In this document: in pieces, positions 29,950 to 43,900 of the stretch
Layout of the letters: each line of letters begins with the position of its first letter
Numbering within the stretch: position 1 is the stretch's first letter
NCBI GenBank assembly: GCA_005281725.1
Contig: SSBO01000012.1
Coordinates: 15,528,566-15,592,565 of the forward strand
Source of the DNA: Wuchereria bancrofti
Lineage: Eukaryota > Nematoda > Chromadorea > Rhabditida > Onchocercidae
Reading direction: 5' to 3'
Length of the DNA stretch: 64,000 nt
Notes under the pieces: generated by a model
Databases searched by the model: none
What the model was told of the DNA's origin: nothing
What the model saw: the letters and a program-made list of their open reading frames with translations, nothing else
Position numbers and translations under genes: made by a program

Positions 29950-31435
29950 ATGACCGCGACATCTGATCGTTGTTGTTGCGGACTTCTCCATATAAAGGTT
30001 ATTGACAATATAAACCATCGATCAATATATTCTGTCAAGATGAAATCTTTTTCAATGCTTCATCAATGAAAATGATTAACGCTCATTTAATTCCAAATTT
30101 CCGAAATGTTTTTATAGTTATTACCAGAAGAATTTTTGTTCTTTTACTTGCACTTGCACACAAGATCACTTCAACACCATTTTGTGGAAATATATATTTC
30201 ATACTGTAACTTAACCCGCATTTCCATCTTTTGATTTTTTTAAATAGAAAAAAAAAAAAGATAATGAAAAATACTTGTAGAAAAGGAATTCTCAAAGTTT
30301 CAAGTTCAATTTTTACTTGGTTCGTGTTCGGTAAAAGTTTAAAAGTTTTGCCTTTCTTGGGCTTTAATAGTTTGAAATTTTAGCACGGTACAATTACGGC
30401 TGGAGCCTGCTCATTACTGTCAACACTAATTAATGGCATACTATTTTGGTTTGATATCAATCGGACAACACATCATTTTTGTATCGAATTCTGTCTTATT
30501 CTCATCGATATATTTTCAGTTATATCACTTTTTTATGGAGTACTGCATATGCGACCTAATTTCTTGAAACCTTACGTTTATTTCACTGTTAGCGACATTT
30601 TTTTTCAGACCACACTTCAAATTTAGATTTGAAAAATGCTCAATTTGTAATCTTTCAAGTGTTTCAAGTGAAATGCTTCAACTTACTATTAAAACAATCA
30701 TGTAAATATTAGCAGAAATCTCACAAAAGTTTTAATCAAGCTGGGAAAATGTTTTTGCTTTTGTTTTCAGCTAGGTTAAGAATAAGCTACGTCAGGTAAG
30801 TGAACAGAGGAGATAAGCCATCATGACTCTATGAAATGAATTAGACGTAACTCTACTTGTGCGAAATGATCTCACGCTCCAGTAACTTAATCATCTGATA
30901 ATACCTTTCAGTTAGCATGGTGCGTAGTATTAGTTCTTTTATTCATTCTTTCATTGGTAGAGCTAATAAATGGTGGTCAACTTTCGGCCAACATAGCCAT
31001 TTCAGTAGCGGAAATTTTTAATTTGGCACAATTCGGCAATATACTTCGAAATTGTAAGTTTCTTTAGACCGCTTTCGATTTCAATACTTTTATCCGGGTA
31101 AATTTATAAAGATGAATGCAGTACTAAACATTTGCGCCTAAAATTCCTTGAATTTTAAAATCAACAATATTCCCATCCGCTCACTATAGAGTATAGTTTT
31201 GAATCTGTCTGAGCACATTCGTTTCACCATTTTTGTTAAAACATTTTTAGCAAGTGAACTGCTTACAATTTTGTCATTAATCGGTTTGTTGTTATCAATT
31301 GCCTTCAATATTTGGTTCTTATGTGTGATATTCGAGTACTATCAGTGGCTAACAACTCAGACAACGAAACCGCTTCATTTCAACAACCATCACAGTAGCT
31401 TGGCACCACGATTATTATCACCTGCAGAATCCTAA
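29950..31435 (+). CDS. LAPTM4/DUF7027-like four-span endosomal/lysosomal membrane protein
   Basis: Proteins of this type sit in late endosome and lysosome membranes and influence cargo and lipid transport. The complete model has four exons: 29950-29997, 30384-30587, 30912-31053 and 31251-31435. Phases agree at all joins (0, 0, 1+2), giving 192 residues ending in TAA. The N-terminus reads MTATSDRCCCGLLHIK then HGTITAGACSLL, matching the family signature CCCG..H...GT. Four hydrophobic spans follow: about residues 18-37, 45-66 (ending in the conserved-looking HMRPNFLKPYVYF), 87-104, and 133-158 ending IWFLCVIFEYYQW. The C-tail is short and lacks a PPxY motif, which mammalian LAPTM4 uses to recruit NEDD4 ligases. 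A possible spliced-leader acceptor (TTTACAG) lies at 29905, and AATAAA-like sequence follows near 31605. Confidence 0.75.
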
Positions 31436-31644
31436 TCCCAAATTTATTCATTTTTTCCAATGCGCTAAATCGATCACAGTTTATTATGCTATATTATACA
31501 GTTTATTGTGCATCATAACTGAAAGCGAAAGCGAAAAAGCATTTATAAATTATCACTGAATTGTAATCCATTTTTAATCGTAAATTCACACACTTGCAAT
31601 CAGATAAATAATAAAAAGTGAAGCTCACTGTTTACTTATAATAA

Positions 31645-31992
31645 TTTGAACATGTTTCGCGACTACATGTGAAAATTTTGCTGCTTATTTGCGATTTTCC
31701 AAATGCTAGAAGGGTGTACAATCAAATTTTCAATGAAAGCAACTTATATAGTATTAATGCTGATGTTTTGTTGATTACTGATGAATACAATTTTCCCTTT
31801 TACTCTGATTACTCAACTTCTGATAACTCTGACTCTTCTCGATATCACTTTTTGCTGATTTGCACAACTTTGCTGATAGGAATATTTATTCACAGTGCGG
31901 TTTCTGTGCTTTTATTCCTTATTCATGAGAAGACTAATATGCGAACGTCAACACCGATTGAGCTCTTTTATAAGTGTTTAACTTTCAACTAA
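31645..31992 (+). CDS. Possible membrane-protein exon or small ORF of unknown function
   Basis: This open frame follows the LAPTM4-like gene by about 200 bp. It has a clear hydrophobic span (FLLICTTLLIGIFIHSAVSV) near its C-terminal end, a short charged tail and a TAA stop. No ATG exists in the N-terminal half, and the frame opens with GTG or non-start codons. It would therefore need an upstream exon; a candidate acceptor is AAATGCTAG at about 31707. It could be the last exon of an unrecognised gene or chance. Confidence 0.2.
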   Translation, partial: FEHVSRLHVKILLLICDFPNARRVYNQIFNESNLYSINADVLLITDEYNFPFYSDYSTSDNSDSSRYHFLLICTTLLIGIFIHSAVSVLLFLIHEKTNMRTSTPIELFYKCLTFN

Positions 31993-34900
31993 AATATATA
32001 ATGACGGAAAGAATTGCATTATTTGAGAGCAAAGCGACATCCCAAATTTTTTTTCGATGTTTTTGAAGAAGTCAGATTATTTGCAGAAACACTTATAGTC
32101 AATTCCGTAGATGCTACGAGGTGAAATATATTGTCACTGCTGTATTTTCTCATTTTTCTTAGTGTAGCCTTCTTAGAGAATTTTATTTTAGTAGAACAAG
32201 CATAAAACTGCTCATGAAAGGTCGCTATATTATGGAGAAAGTCCAAAAAAGTTTATTTGAACAATTTAATTGCAAGAATTTGGAAGATTTATTTTAAAAT
32301 GTTAAATTGCTAGATTTGAAAAGCAGTTGAGTAAGTCAAAGTTATTGTTGACGAAAAAAATGAAAACAGTGCCGCCAATTTTAGAATAAAAAGGTCAAAA
32401 AGGGAAGGCGCTTAATCTCCATTCAACAAATAACTGGATGAAAAAATACGTGATGCAGTTAAGCTAAATTATTAAAAAGCGCTTTATCAATAGCGCTGGT
32501 TGACAGGCAGAAGTAGAGCTAATATATACATGGGAGTAGTTCAATTATATAGTGTGTTCATGTTTTTGTAGATTTTTTTTCCAAATAAAGTGTACAATTT
32601 TGAGAGAGAAATTACAAATATCATTTGCTGTTACTATTATAAAACAGAATTTCATAGCAAAGGAACATGTGCTTGGCTTTTCGGCTTGGTTGGCTTCAAT
32701 TTGCCTCATCGTTTGTCAAAGAAACGTACACTTGGTTCTAATCTAGTCCATCGTTTGTCAAAGAAACGTACACTTGGTTCCAGTCTGGTCCATTTTTTGT
32801 ATCTCATTGGTTCCATTACAGGAGCTTCGATTTGTCCAATGCTTTTCGGTACAACCGATGTCCATAAAAATACTGTAAATGAATGAAATCATATTTTCTA
32901 AAAAATAATTTGCTGTGATTATCATAATTACCACTAAGTATGGATCTCATTAATTCTTCAAGAGGATCAAATAATTTCAGAGGTCAGATGAAAAAACTTG
33001 GGAACATGTCCTTCATTTTTCATCAGTGTTTTTGAAAAACTTTGTGGAGCTATTTAACTTTTTCTTTACCAAAAATTAGAATCATAGAGTGCACTAGAAC
33101 TTAATGAAAATAATGCACCAAAAAGTTACGTAAACTTGGTAGAAAAAAAAAGTCTTACCAAATATGAGAAACAGCGAATATGCCACTTTCATGGCTAAAA
33201 GCATACAAAACCTGAAATTCTCACACATCACTGGTCTATTCGTCCTATTACTAAAAAGCAATGACTTTAATCGCTAGAAATATTTTGTACAGTATGAAAT
33301 TAGTTGTAAAAAACAACATTAAACAAATTATCATTAATAGATGTACAGTGCCTCATTCCACTTGAACTGTTGCACATTTGATCTGAACTACCTCTTCTGA
33401 CCTGAACTGCAGTACACTTTCATATTTATAGTTGTCATCAAATATATTTTTAACAAATTATTATAGACATTTGACCCTCATCCAAGCAGTATGGTATTCA
33501 ATTTATTATCGTTTTAGTAATAGAAGAGATAAAAAATCATTTGCTAATAGTGCAAAAAGCGATATTTAATTTATCACGTTTTGAATGGTCAAATGTCATC
33601 ACTCGCCGGGAAGTATGAATTTGCTGAAAGATCTTCAGTTTCATCCCACTGATGTCAGATCATTATCATTGTCACAGTACAGGAAAATACATTCCTGCTT
33701 TAAATTTTTTTTTGAAAATCATTGTAACAAAGCTTCTGGGTACAAACATCGTCTTATGAAGTTCTAATAATAAAAGCGATGCCATTCAGAAATAAGAAAT
33801 AAAGTCTAAGATTTAAATGTGATATAAAACAGTAATTAATTGAAATTTGCATCCTATATTGCATCCTATCAACTAGAAAGAGTAGTGTAAAGCTTTCTTT
33901 GGAAGCGTAATTTCCTCAAAAACATAGTGCAAACAAGTTCCGTTCTACTTCTGCAATCAGCACATAAGTTCCAAAGTTACTTAATTTGTGGAATAAATAT
34001 CGCACAATCAATTTTAGTGGCAATTGAAATAATTTAGAATTTTCACAAACATTTCTATCATCTAACAAACAAAGGCCTTCGACACATTCACAATGGAGAT
34101 ATTACAGTCGGTTGCGAACCCGTACTTCAATTATTCCGAATCTTGAAAACGCAAACAGAAACTGCAACACGCAAACAGAAAAAAATCTCTGTTCCAGGTT
34201 TTCTATCATAAGACTTTCATTGTATTAAAAAAATAAAATATAAAGAGCAATGATGGAGACTCAAACTCAAGATCAGATAGATGCTCATGACGTAAGAATC
34301 AGCTTTTCGAATTGATAAAGATTATTACAACAGGATTGCTGGTTTTACACCAAATGACATAGTACGAAAGCATTACTTTTAAATTAAGTAGTGTTGATAA
34401 ACTTTAAAATGCAAACTGTTGCTGTTTGCTCTATCAACTGCTAAACCTCAACTGGTAACTCTACAAAGAGAAAAGGAAAAAATGATAAAACAGAAGCTTG
34501 AATTTTGTTACATTTGTCTAGAATTACAGAATTACAGTAAATATGGTTCACAACAAACTAGGAATAATAAGAAAGTATCTTTCCTGATCATGAATATCGA
34601 TATTAACATTGGGTGTGCTCAATATTCAAGCTTCATTTTCCTGAAAAAAGATAACTTTCCACGAATTGCTAGCGAGCTTAAATAAAATAAAAAGATGGAT
34701 GTTTCGGAAGCCAAAGGACAGTATGATATACGGCTAAAGCAATTGTTCCATTATTGATATCTTCCATTAAATATATTAGAAAACTTGATTGACTGACAAA
34801 CAACGTCACATAAATGTGTCGTCGAGTGTTAACATTTTATAACAATAACAGAGAAGGGTTACGCTAATTCCGCTTTATCTCACATTTATCGCATATAAAT

Positions 34901-36046
34901 TGTTCATCTTATGCTGCCTTCTTGCTTATTTACTAAACGACTGCGACAGACATCCTTTTTGCAGCTGTAATGAACGAAAAGTTTTGCATCGTCGAATTCC
35001 CGTCATTAATTCAGAAATTTGCAGATATATTATAAAGATATAAATTTTCATGAAGTTATTGCGTGATTTTTTTTTAATATTTAAAGTAAATGAAGTGGTT
35101 TTGTTTGTGCCTGGAAAATACGGTACCTCCCACCTTGTCATTGCAGTTTGAATTTCGAATATTAACATTTAAATAATCATTCAAAAAGAAAGTCGAGAAA
35201 GTGATAAAACTAACACTTCAGGAATTCAAATTTTTAGCAATTAATATAACTTTGAGTCGTTGATGGCGGGAAACTCTTAAGAAATATTAGTTTTCATCAT
35301 GAAATAGCGTAATAAATTTAATTAGTGCCGATTATTTACCTAAAAACAGTTATCTTTCTGCATAACTTTTCAGGCAAAGAAAGAGAGAAAGAGGAAAACC
35401 TGATTAGAACCGAGGGAAGAGTTGCTTATGTGGATCAATAATTTTGATTACAACTCTAATATATTCAGAAATAATTACAAATGGAAATAATGAGATGCCT
35501 CAGCATCAGCTTCCAAATAGCTATCGTTGCGTTAAGTTGTTATTAATGAAATTCCATTCATAATTAAGACAAAGCGTAAAGATTAATACCATTTTCAGTG
35601 GCGCAAAAATCTTAGTGGCGAAATAAATGATGTGCAAAATTGGCATCTAGTCCTGATGATAAAAATACGACGCTTAAGTTCGTAAAATTTTCCTTGAATT
35701 TTAGGCAATACATTTGTTTGAAATAATATCATAATTCTACTTTGGTTTGCAAGAATAAAAGTTTGAAAAAAAATAGAACAGTTACTTATACTAATGTGGC
35801 TGAACATAGTTTCCTGCATAGTACCACAATTTGTAAAACATTAAATCCCTTTTTTGAATCAAAACTCGTTTCCCTTTTGTTGAATCAAAACTCATTTTTA
35901 AATTTGATAGTTTCATTTTTTGGAAGCACGAAAAATTGAGTAGCGAGGCCATCATAAAAACGGTTATATGACTGAGAATAACTTTCGGGAACTTTCGGAG
36001 TGTGATTCGGGAACGGAAAAAATAAATATAGCATAAATCATTTTGC
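31993..36046. other. Intergenic stretch, no supported gene
   Basis: AT-rich with several short frames on both strands that lack splice context or domains. It contains one 42-bp tandem duplication, listed separately. Confidence 0.4.
32707..32790 (+). repeat. 42-bp tandem duplication
   Basis: Two adjacent copies of a unit beginning CATCGTTTGTCAAAGAAACG (32707 and 32749), differing at a few bases. The period is a multiple of three and one frame stays open through both copies (HRLSKKRTLGS repeated), but no other coding evidence was found. Confidence 0.85.
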
Positions 36047-36769
36047 ATTTGAAATAGCATGAAATTGTATTTGATGAATTAAAAGAGAAGAATCTTGTTG
36101 GGAACCGGGATAAATTTATAAAAAATACCTTTCGAACATTGCGCCAACCAACTGGTAGCGATTGCCAACCACCATCAGTAGAAGTCGAGTATCTTGACCG
36201 AGATATGCGCACTGATTTTGCAGCTCGATCATCATGCTTTAAAATCAGACATGAATGCAACAGACAATCTCCAGGAGGAATATTAGAACAGAGCTAAATT
36301 TGAAGAAGCGCCATTTGGTGGGCTATCTTATTTGTACTTCCCAATTTGATAAAGTGAAATAGATATCTTAGTAACACTGTATCACATCATTCGATGTCAC
36401 ACCAAAGAGATGGATATACTCTGAGGTTCACCAATATTTACCATTACGTCATACGTAGAGCGTTTAGAATGCTGGCAGCCTTTGTGTGGGAAAGATTACC
36501 GTAAAATAAGAGCGCCCTGTAGGAACTTTACACGGATCGAATAGATTCATCACTGGCTTCTCTCCATCATTTATTGATTTGTTCTGCTCATTACCTCGCT
36601 GATATGACTGCCGACCATTACGCCCTGCAAAAATATCCTGTCAAATAATCTTGTGGAAAACTTTTTAACTGAATAACACATATATTGCTTAAAAAGGATA
36701 AGGAAACATATCTAATATCCAAAATCTTGAAAGAGCACGAAACATATTTCTTATCTTAATCACTAAGAC
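36047..36769. repeat. Partial extra copy of the palindrome arm, ends at N
   Basis: Matches 39243-39965 at a constant offset of 3,196 and ends exactly at the N at 36770. Its right-hand end therefore coincides with the inner end of the left arm. Homology on the left stops inside ATTTTGCATTT. It carries minus-strand copies of Barentsz-like exons 8 (36129-36236) and 7 (36500-36624). Confidence 0.75.
36129..36624 (-). pseudogene. Extra copy of Barentsz-like exons 7-8
   Basis: Minus-strand exons 36624-36500 and 36236-36129, identical in frame to the palindrome copies. The final exon is missing because homology ends at about 36047. Confidence 0.65.
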
Positions 36770-36770
36770 N

Positions 36771-39700
36771 TTTTCTCATTTTTGACTTCTTTTTTCCCTG
36801 AAAATTTAATTTTCCTTAGCTTGCTTTTTTTGGAAAGAATTTGTTTCTTATTATTTACACTTTGTTGCTGTAATAATGCTGTTTATCATAACAAGGCACA
36901 AACTTATGAGAGGAAATTATATGAGCCTTGAGATAGGATTAGCACTGATTTGTTAAAAGTAACTTTCCAAATGAATACGACACAATAATGAAATGAATGT
37001 GTTTCTTAAGTTCAATAACACGGAATTTTTGGGTAGAGTAATGAAGTGTTAACCATAAAAGCTAAGTGGAAAAGGATTACTTGAAAATTTATTTCGAATA
37101 TTATACAAATCGTATGAATGACATATTTGAATATGAAGACTAACCGAACTAACACCTGAAATTGTACGTGTCCGACATATGTAGACACTACTATTTAAGT
37201 ATATGACTCCTATTTAAGTATATGAATGATATCGACAAGCATATTTCCATTTAATGACTTATCTCAAAAAATGTATTGTAGAAACTTTCCTAAAAACTTG
37301 CATAAAAATCCTATCCATTCAGCACATGACAGTAATTTCAGCTTTCAGTCCCAGTATTTCTTCCGCTTCGTTTAAACCGAAATTCTCAGAAAAAGCTTAA
37401 ATGAAAAGAACTGTAAAATTCTCAGAGTCCAAATAAAAATAATTGAATGTGGAGGACGCATCCACAATGAATTTTGTTGACTATATGATTTCAACGGACA
37501 GAATCAGAAGAAATGCAGCCAGAATCAGTTTAGTTCCCAGACGTTCACCGAAGTCACTCACCACGAACCGTACAGAAATAGCTTTTAGTCAGATTAACTT
37601 CATCATTTTAACGCTTTCATTGTGAGAGTTTGCACTTTTCGGAAACTCCTAGGACTTCTTCCATCCTTATGTTTCTTTTTTTTATTTTCTCATTTTTCTC
37701 CTCTATTTTACACTAATCCCAGTTGAACTTCAATTTTCTAAGTGAGCTAATAGCGTCTTTATCTCTTTAAATATAACTTCCACATTTTCGTACAGTTCTT
37801 TTGGAGAGTATTTCGCAACAATATAATTCGTCATTACATTATCTGAAACTTCGGAATGTTAGTCGTTCGAGAAATCCAATGCCAACCACCGCACATAAAA
37901 ATTACGCGGGCAGTGATGTCTCAGTTTAAAGAAGTTATTTTCAAATTGAAGAAACACTGTATCTTCCAAAAAAACTTTATCAAAGCAGTAGTAAAAAACA
38001 TTTGATTTGGAATTTAAAAGTAATAAATTCATTCTTAATCAACTGCTACTTTACAGTTCTTTCTGCATATGTTTCTGTTGAGTAACAAAGTCAAGTAGAT
38101 ATAAGAGTAAGATTTCTTGATACTGCATTAAATGCAATAATTGCTGTATAAACAATAGCATTAGAAGCACAAACTTTAACAAATGAATAAAAAACACACG
38201 AGCACAGCAAAGATAAACGAAAATCAGAGTAATCTATAACTGATCCTGAACATATGCAACCTCAGCTTCTTCACTTTCTTCGCATTCAAACATATCATGT
38301 TTCCATACTTCATCAGCTGGATTTCTTTCAGGGTGCTTTTTATGATATGAACCGTGCATGTCATCGTGAAGAACATCATCGCCCCTACGCACCTTAATTC
38401 ATGATCATTATCAAATACGTATGATGATCTAGTCATGACTACAGCTTTCTATAAATCATTTCTTTGTTTTTTATCAACTGTGGAGTTTTTTTTTTTTTGT
38501 GATAGCACACAATAAGATTTTCATTGAACAAGGGAAATAGACAACGTGCCAGAAAATATTTATTTCAAGTACCTCAAAAGATGCTATTATTAATACTCTC
38601 AATATACAAAGACGCTATTACTAATACACTCGAGAAACGTTTGAAAAATCTACAGGTCTTACGAGCATCATTTTGAACCAAAAATGGTGACAGAATGACT
38701 ACAGATAAAACAAATTTCCGGTTCTTATGCCAGCTAATTATATATAACATACAGTAACTGAGATCATAATATGCAAATTTAGCTGACAACTACAGTGATA
38801 AAAACAAATTAGCAATAGGACAATGCTTAGTGTATTTCAGACGGCTGGAATCATAAATCAAGTCATAAAATGAAAAGTTCGCGGAAGAGAGATGAATCAA
38901 GGTAACTTTATTATTGGGAAGCGTGATACATTGCATTTAGTAGAAGAGGGCCTATCTTAAATTTGTTCAATAGTCTATGCGAAAGCCCTCATATTCAAAA
39001 GCTCAAAACTCTCACACATGCAACATAACATGAAGTAGAGTTAAGTCAAAATTCAAGACATCAGAAGAAAATTTTTTGATGTAATGTAACGGACATCACA
39101 ATTTGAGATGTGTCATCGATCAAATCGTGTGGCCGGTAAATATACAGTAGAGAAAATATCTCGCGAGAGATATATGCTAACAATCGGTCATCATAAAATG
39201 GAAACAAAATGGTTATATAATTCAGAACAACACATTTTGCATTTTTGAAATAGCATGAAATTGTATTTGATGAATTAAAAGAGAAGAATCTTGTTGGGAA
39301 CCGGGATAAATTTATAAAAAATACCTTTCGAACATTGCGCCAACCAACTGGTAGCGATTGCCAACCACCATCAGTAGAAGTCGAGTATCTTGACCGAGAT
39401 ATGCGCACTGATTTTGCAGCTCGATCATCATGCTTTAAAATCAGACATGAATGCAACAGACAATCTCCAGGAGGAATATTAGAACAGAGCTAAATTTGAA
39501 GAAGCGCCATTTGGTGGGCTATCTTATTTGTACTTCCCAATTTGATAAAGTGAAATAGATATCTTAGTAACACTGTATCACATCATTCGATGTCACACCA
39601 AAGAGATGGATATACTCTGAGGTTCACCAATATTTACCATTACGTCATACGTAGAGCGTTTAGAATGCTGGCAGCCTTTGTGTGGGAAAGATTACCGTAA

Positions 39701-39965
39701 AATAAGAGCGCCCTGTAGGAACTTTACACGGATCGAATAGATTCATCACTGGCTTCTCTCCATCATTTATTGATTTGTTCTGCTCATTACCTCGCTGATA
39801 TGACTGCCGACCATTACGCCCTGCAAAAATATCCTGTCAAATAATCTTGTGGAAAACTTTTTAACTGAATAACACATATATTGCTTAAAAAGGATAAGGA
39901 AACATATCTAATATCCAAAATCTTGAAAGAGCACGAAACATATTTCTTATCTTAATCACTAAGAC
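36771..39965. repeat. Left arm of ~3.2 kb palindrome
   Basis: The reverse complement of 43147-46341. Paired positions sum to 83112 wherever checked, so the arms have no indels. The spacer is 39966-43146. Contains inverted copies of Barentsz-like exons 9 (38234-38392), 8 (39325-39432) and 7 (39696-39820). Confidence 0.85.
38234..39820 (-). pseudogene. Inverted copy of Barentsz-like exons 7-9
   Basis: Minus-strand exons 39820-39696, 39432-39325 and 38392-38234 repeat the three 3' exons exactly, with intact splice sites and stop. Exons 1-6 are not present on this strand. It is therefore a headless gene copy created by the palindrome, or an assembly artefact. Confidence 0.7.
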
Positions 39966-40537
39966 CATTCATCATTGCTGTCACGTAGTGCGCGACGATA
40001 GTCCTCCTGTAAGCAATATTTATTTTCTCTTTCTTAAGGCAAGCGTTGCTCTTTCTCAAACGTTCCATTTATTGCTTGAAAGCGGGGCCAGTTTGATATT
40101 TATTATCTTAGTGGTCCTTATTACAGACGATACAAAGTCTTGTCTTACTATCTTTAGAAAATTTCTTTAAATCTGTAACAAAATTAAGACTTTATTTTAG
40201 ACCGCTTAATTGCAGCTAGCGGAAATTCCTTCTGTAATGCTAGTCGGAATTCAGTTTGGCTTAGACTCAGTTACCAGTCACTTCTTCGTTGCTTTTCTCA
40301 GAAATATCAGAGCTTAGCGACCGACCTTAGTTTTTGTTCTTGTTACTCCATCCCATAATATCTCACTTAGCAATCTAGTTTCTGTAATAATTCCGATGCT
40401 AGAACATTCTAGATTTTCGCGCATAGCTTCTAGCTGTTCAAGGATTCTTTCGATCGCTTTGACGGTTACTATTTATTTTCGATCATCTCTCGTGATAGAA
40501 TTTAACTTATTACAGAGGGTTTTTTGACAGTTGTCGC
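39966..40537. other. Palindrome spacer upstream of the Barentsz-like gene
   Basis: Unique sequence between the left palindrome arm and the dispersed repeat at 40538. No supported coding sequence. It presumably contains the promoter of the Barentsz-like gene. Confidence 0.35.
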
Positions 40538-40710
40538 TGGAAAGCGAGGAGAAGCTGTAAATGAATCATCTCTTTGTTCATAAATTAACTTCGCTTTACA
40601 CACATTATACTGTATGAGATATGTGAGGATTAAATGCATGTAATAGATATTGTAACAAAGAAATATCTATCTTTAAATAAATTTCCTTTGTTCCCAAATT
40701 CACATTTATC
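40538..40710. repeat. Dispersed repeat, copy 2
   Basis: Diverged copy of the 4037-4222 element, same orientation, about 250 bp upstream of the Barentsz-like start codon. The family is unknown to me. The divergence between the two copies shows that this is an old dispersed repeat, unlike the near-identical duplications elsewhere in the window. Confidence 0.6.
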
Positions 40711-40963
40711 CAACAGCCTTAATGATTAAAGCCTTACTGATGGGTTACTTCTTTACATAGCCCTTAGCATGGGCACTGATAACTTGCAGTCATTCATATA
40801 CATAGTTAGGATTACAGCAGTTTCTCATTAAATTTAAAATACTTTTACTTTCATAACTATCTTCGCGAAAAATGTGTCGCGTGGGACAAGCGTGTTGCAT
40901 CGCAACCCAGTTATTTTACAACACTGAATGTCAGGTTGAAGCGGTACATGTGTTAGCTTAGAC

Positions 40964-43900
40964 ATGGGGTCGAAGAGTCGATCTATAGGTGAGAGCAGAG
41001 TCGAGAAGTCAGGGCGGTCGTTGGAGGACAGTTCCGGCAGCCGGCAGGACCGAGTCCGTCACAGAAAGAGCAGCAACACTCCGAAGAAGACTATTACCGG
41101 TTGTTCCTCTAAAGTTGTGTCCTCTAAGAGAGTAGTCCACCGCTCGTCGCCGTTACGAAAATCAAAACCATCACCGGTCAACGAACTTGATATATTGGCA
41201 TTAAGTCAAAAGGAACAGCAATCTAAGTCAGGTTAGGTATTAATTCATCATCATGTGCAATTTCTAGATACTCTTTGTTTGTGCATGTATGTTTGAAATA
41301 GAGAGAATCAGGACTAACGCATAAAAGCTTAAAACTGCATCTTTATCATTATATTTAAACGTATAAGGTTTGTTGATATTTTTATATCTTAGAATGCCAA
41401 AGCTCTCCAGTACAGCTTCCGTGGTGCGTGATTTCTGTAGCATCTGGCATAGCTTAATTGAAACGCTTCCATGCAGGCACAGGAAATTAGAAATTGTTGA
41501 TTAATATGTTAGGGTTTCATTACATTTATCGTTTTCCTTGTTTCGTTATTTTAATTGCTGCTACGGTTCTTTTGAGAAACAGGTTAAGATAAATGCTAAT
41601 GCTTTTTCCGAAGAAACTGTTTTCACTTTCTGGTAAACATTTCTAATTAGTAGTTTATGAAGTGGCGGTAGGGCATTGAGCAGCTGGATTGAGTGGCTGT
41701 ATTGGTTTATGGGATTTCAAAATACTGTTATCAGCAAAAGATTAGATTTAGGAAGATCTAAGAAATACTGATTATTGCCAAATTAAAGCTTCACTTTATA
41801 TTTTCTAACTTGATCACTACAGATATTCTAGTATTTTATGAGTCTGAGTTACATAACCTTGTAAAAAAAAAAAAACTTAGTGACATATTGATCTTTAAAC
41901 TAAACGCTCTTAATGTATTGTTTTCAGGAAACCGTGGAAAAGATGGCACTCATGTAAGTAGTTCTTCTGTTTATCCTGATTAGCGACATCTTTTTTTTTG
42001 CATTAATAAAAAGTTTGCTGTTTTTAGAATACCATAATAAAAGTTACAAAAGGTAATATTAGGAGTAGAGATAATAAGCGAAATTTGAAAATTAACTTTA
42101 GATCTAGAAGTATAAATACCATTTTTTTGCAGTTTTCTTATTGCCATTTCATTGCATCCTAATATTAACGATTAATAATACCAAAACAATAGAACTTACG
42201 CTTGTAGGCTTATTAAGATTAAAAAACTTTCTATAAGGTCTAATCAGTGCTTCGTGAAATGAACTAAATTCGCAACCTATTTTCTGAGTCTTCTTTCACA
42301 TTATTTCACTCAACTGCATCTAAGGCAAGTTTCCTTCACTAAAAAAACACGCTCATTGGAGTAACCCGAAGTCCTTGTTGAGATGATGAAACACATTGTT
42401 ATAAATTTACAAATGACTTGCCGTTAACTGTTCTGGGGTTCAAAAGCAGTCCAATAGGTGTTGTGTAATAAAAAAGCTGTTAACAAAAAAAAAAAAAAAA
42501 AAACGTAGGATACATGTGAATAGTTCTATCTGTACAGAAATTTAGTTCTTAAATAGTTTTAATAAATTTCTAGAATCGTTCTGAAAGAATGCAGTATCGT
42601 CAGTTTGCTGGCATAATGGATAAGCGTGGATTTTTAGGCTCAAGAAACAGGTAAGCTCCATTTGCATAGATATATAGACTTATTATGAGAAAAATGAAGA
42701 GATTTTACTGCGCTTATTAATTTATTTTTTGTTTTCCACCATTTTTCTATTTCAGTGGATTCGGAATGAGGCAAGGGTAAGTGTGGACGATTGGTGACAT
42801 TTCGGTATATATAATGTCACATATTTGAGAGGGAAAGCCCCAAATCAGAATGGTTGCTTGTTTTTGTTTTTTGCTAACGTTGCTGAAAGGGAGCCGTTTT
42901 GACCAAGTTTGTGGCTTCATATATATATTATTTACAGAATGGAATATCGTCGCACTCCGATGTATCCGCTAAGACGCGGCATTGGAGGAGGCGACTTGGC
43001 CGATCAGCGTACATACTACGGTTACTTTTTTTTGTTTCTTTGAAATTTGACCAATTTCTTGTAGAAACTTCAGATAATCATTAAAAATTACTTCTCTTTA
43101 TTAGCAGTTCTAAAATTCCCATACTTCCGCACACACAATATCAGAAGTCTTAGTGATTAAGATAAGAAATATGTTTCGTGCTCTTTCAAGATTTTGGATA
43201 TTAGATATGTTTCCTTATCCTTTTTAAGCAATATATGTGTTATTCAGTTAAAAAGTTTTCCACAAGATTATTTGACAGGATATTTTTGCAGGGCGTAATG
43301 GTCGGCAGTCATATCAGCGAGGTAATGAGCAGAACAAATCAATAAATGATGGAGAGAAGCCAGTGATGAATCTATTCGATCCGTGTAAAGTTCCTACAGG
43401 GCGCTCTTATTTTACGGTAATCTTTCCCACACAAAGGCTGCCAGCATTCTAAACGCTCTACGTATGACGTAATGGTAAATATTGGTGAACCTCAGAGTAT
43501 ATCCATCTCTTTGGTGTGACATCGAATGATGTGATACAGTGTTACTAAGATATCTATTTCACTTTATCAAATTGGGAAGTACAAATAAGATAGCCCACCA
43601 AATGGCGCTTCTTCAAATTTAGCTCTGTTCTAATATTCCTCCTGGAGATTGTCTGTTGCATTCATGTCTGATTTTAAAGCATGATGATCGAGCTGCAAAA
43701 TCAGTGCGCATATCTCGGTCAAGATACTCGACTTCTACTGATGGTGGTTGGCAATCGCTACCAGTTGGTTGGCGCAATGTTCGAAAGGTATTTTTTATAA
43801 ATTTATCCCGGTTCCCAACAAGATTCTTCTCTTTTAATTCATCAAATACAATTTCATGCTATTTCAAAAATGCAAAATGTGTTGTTCTGAATTATATAAC

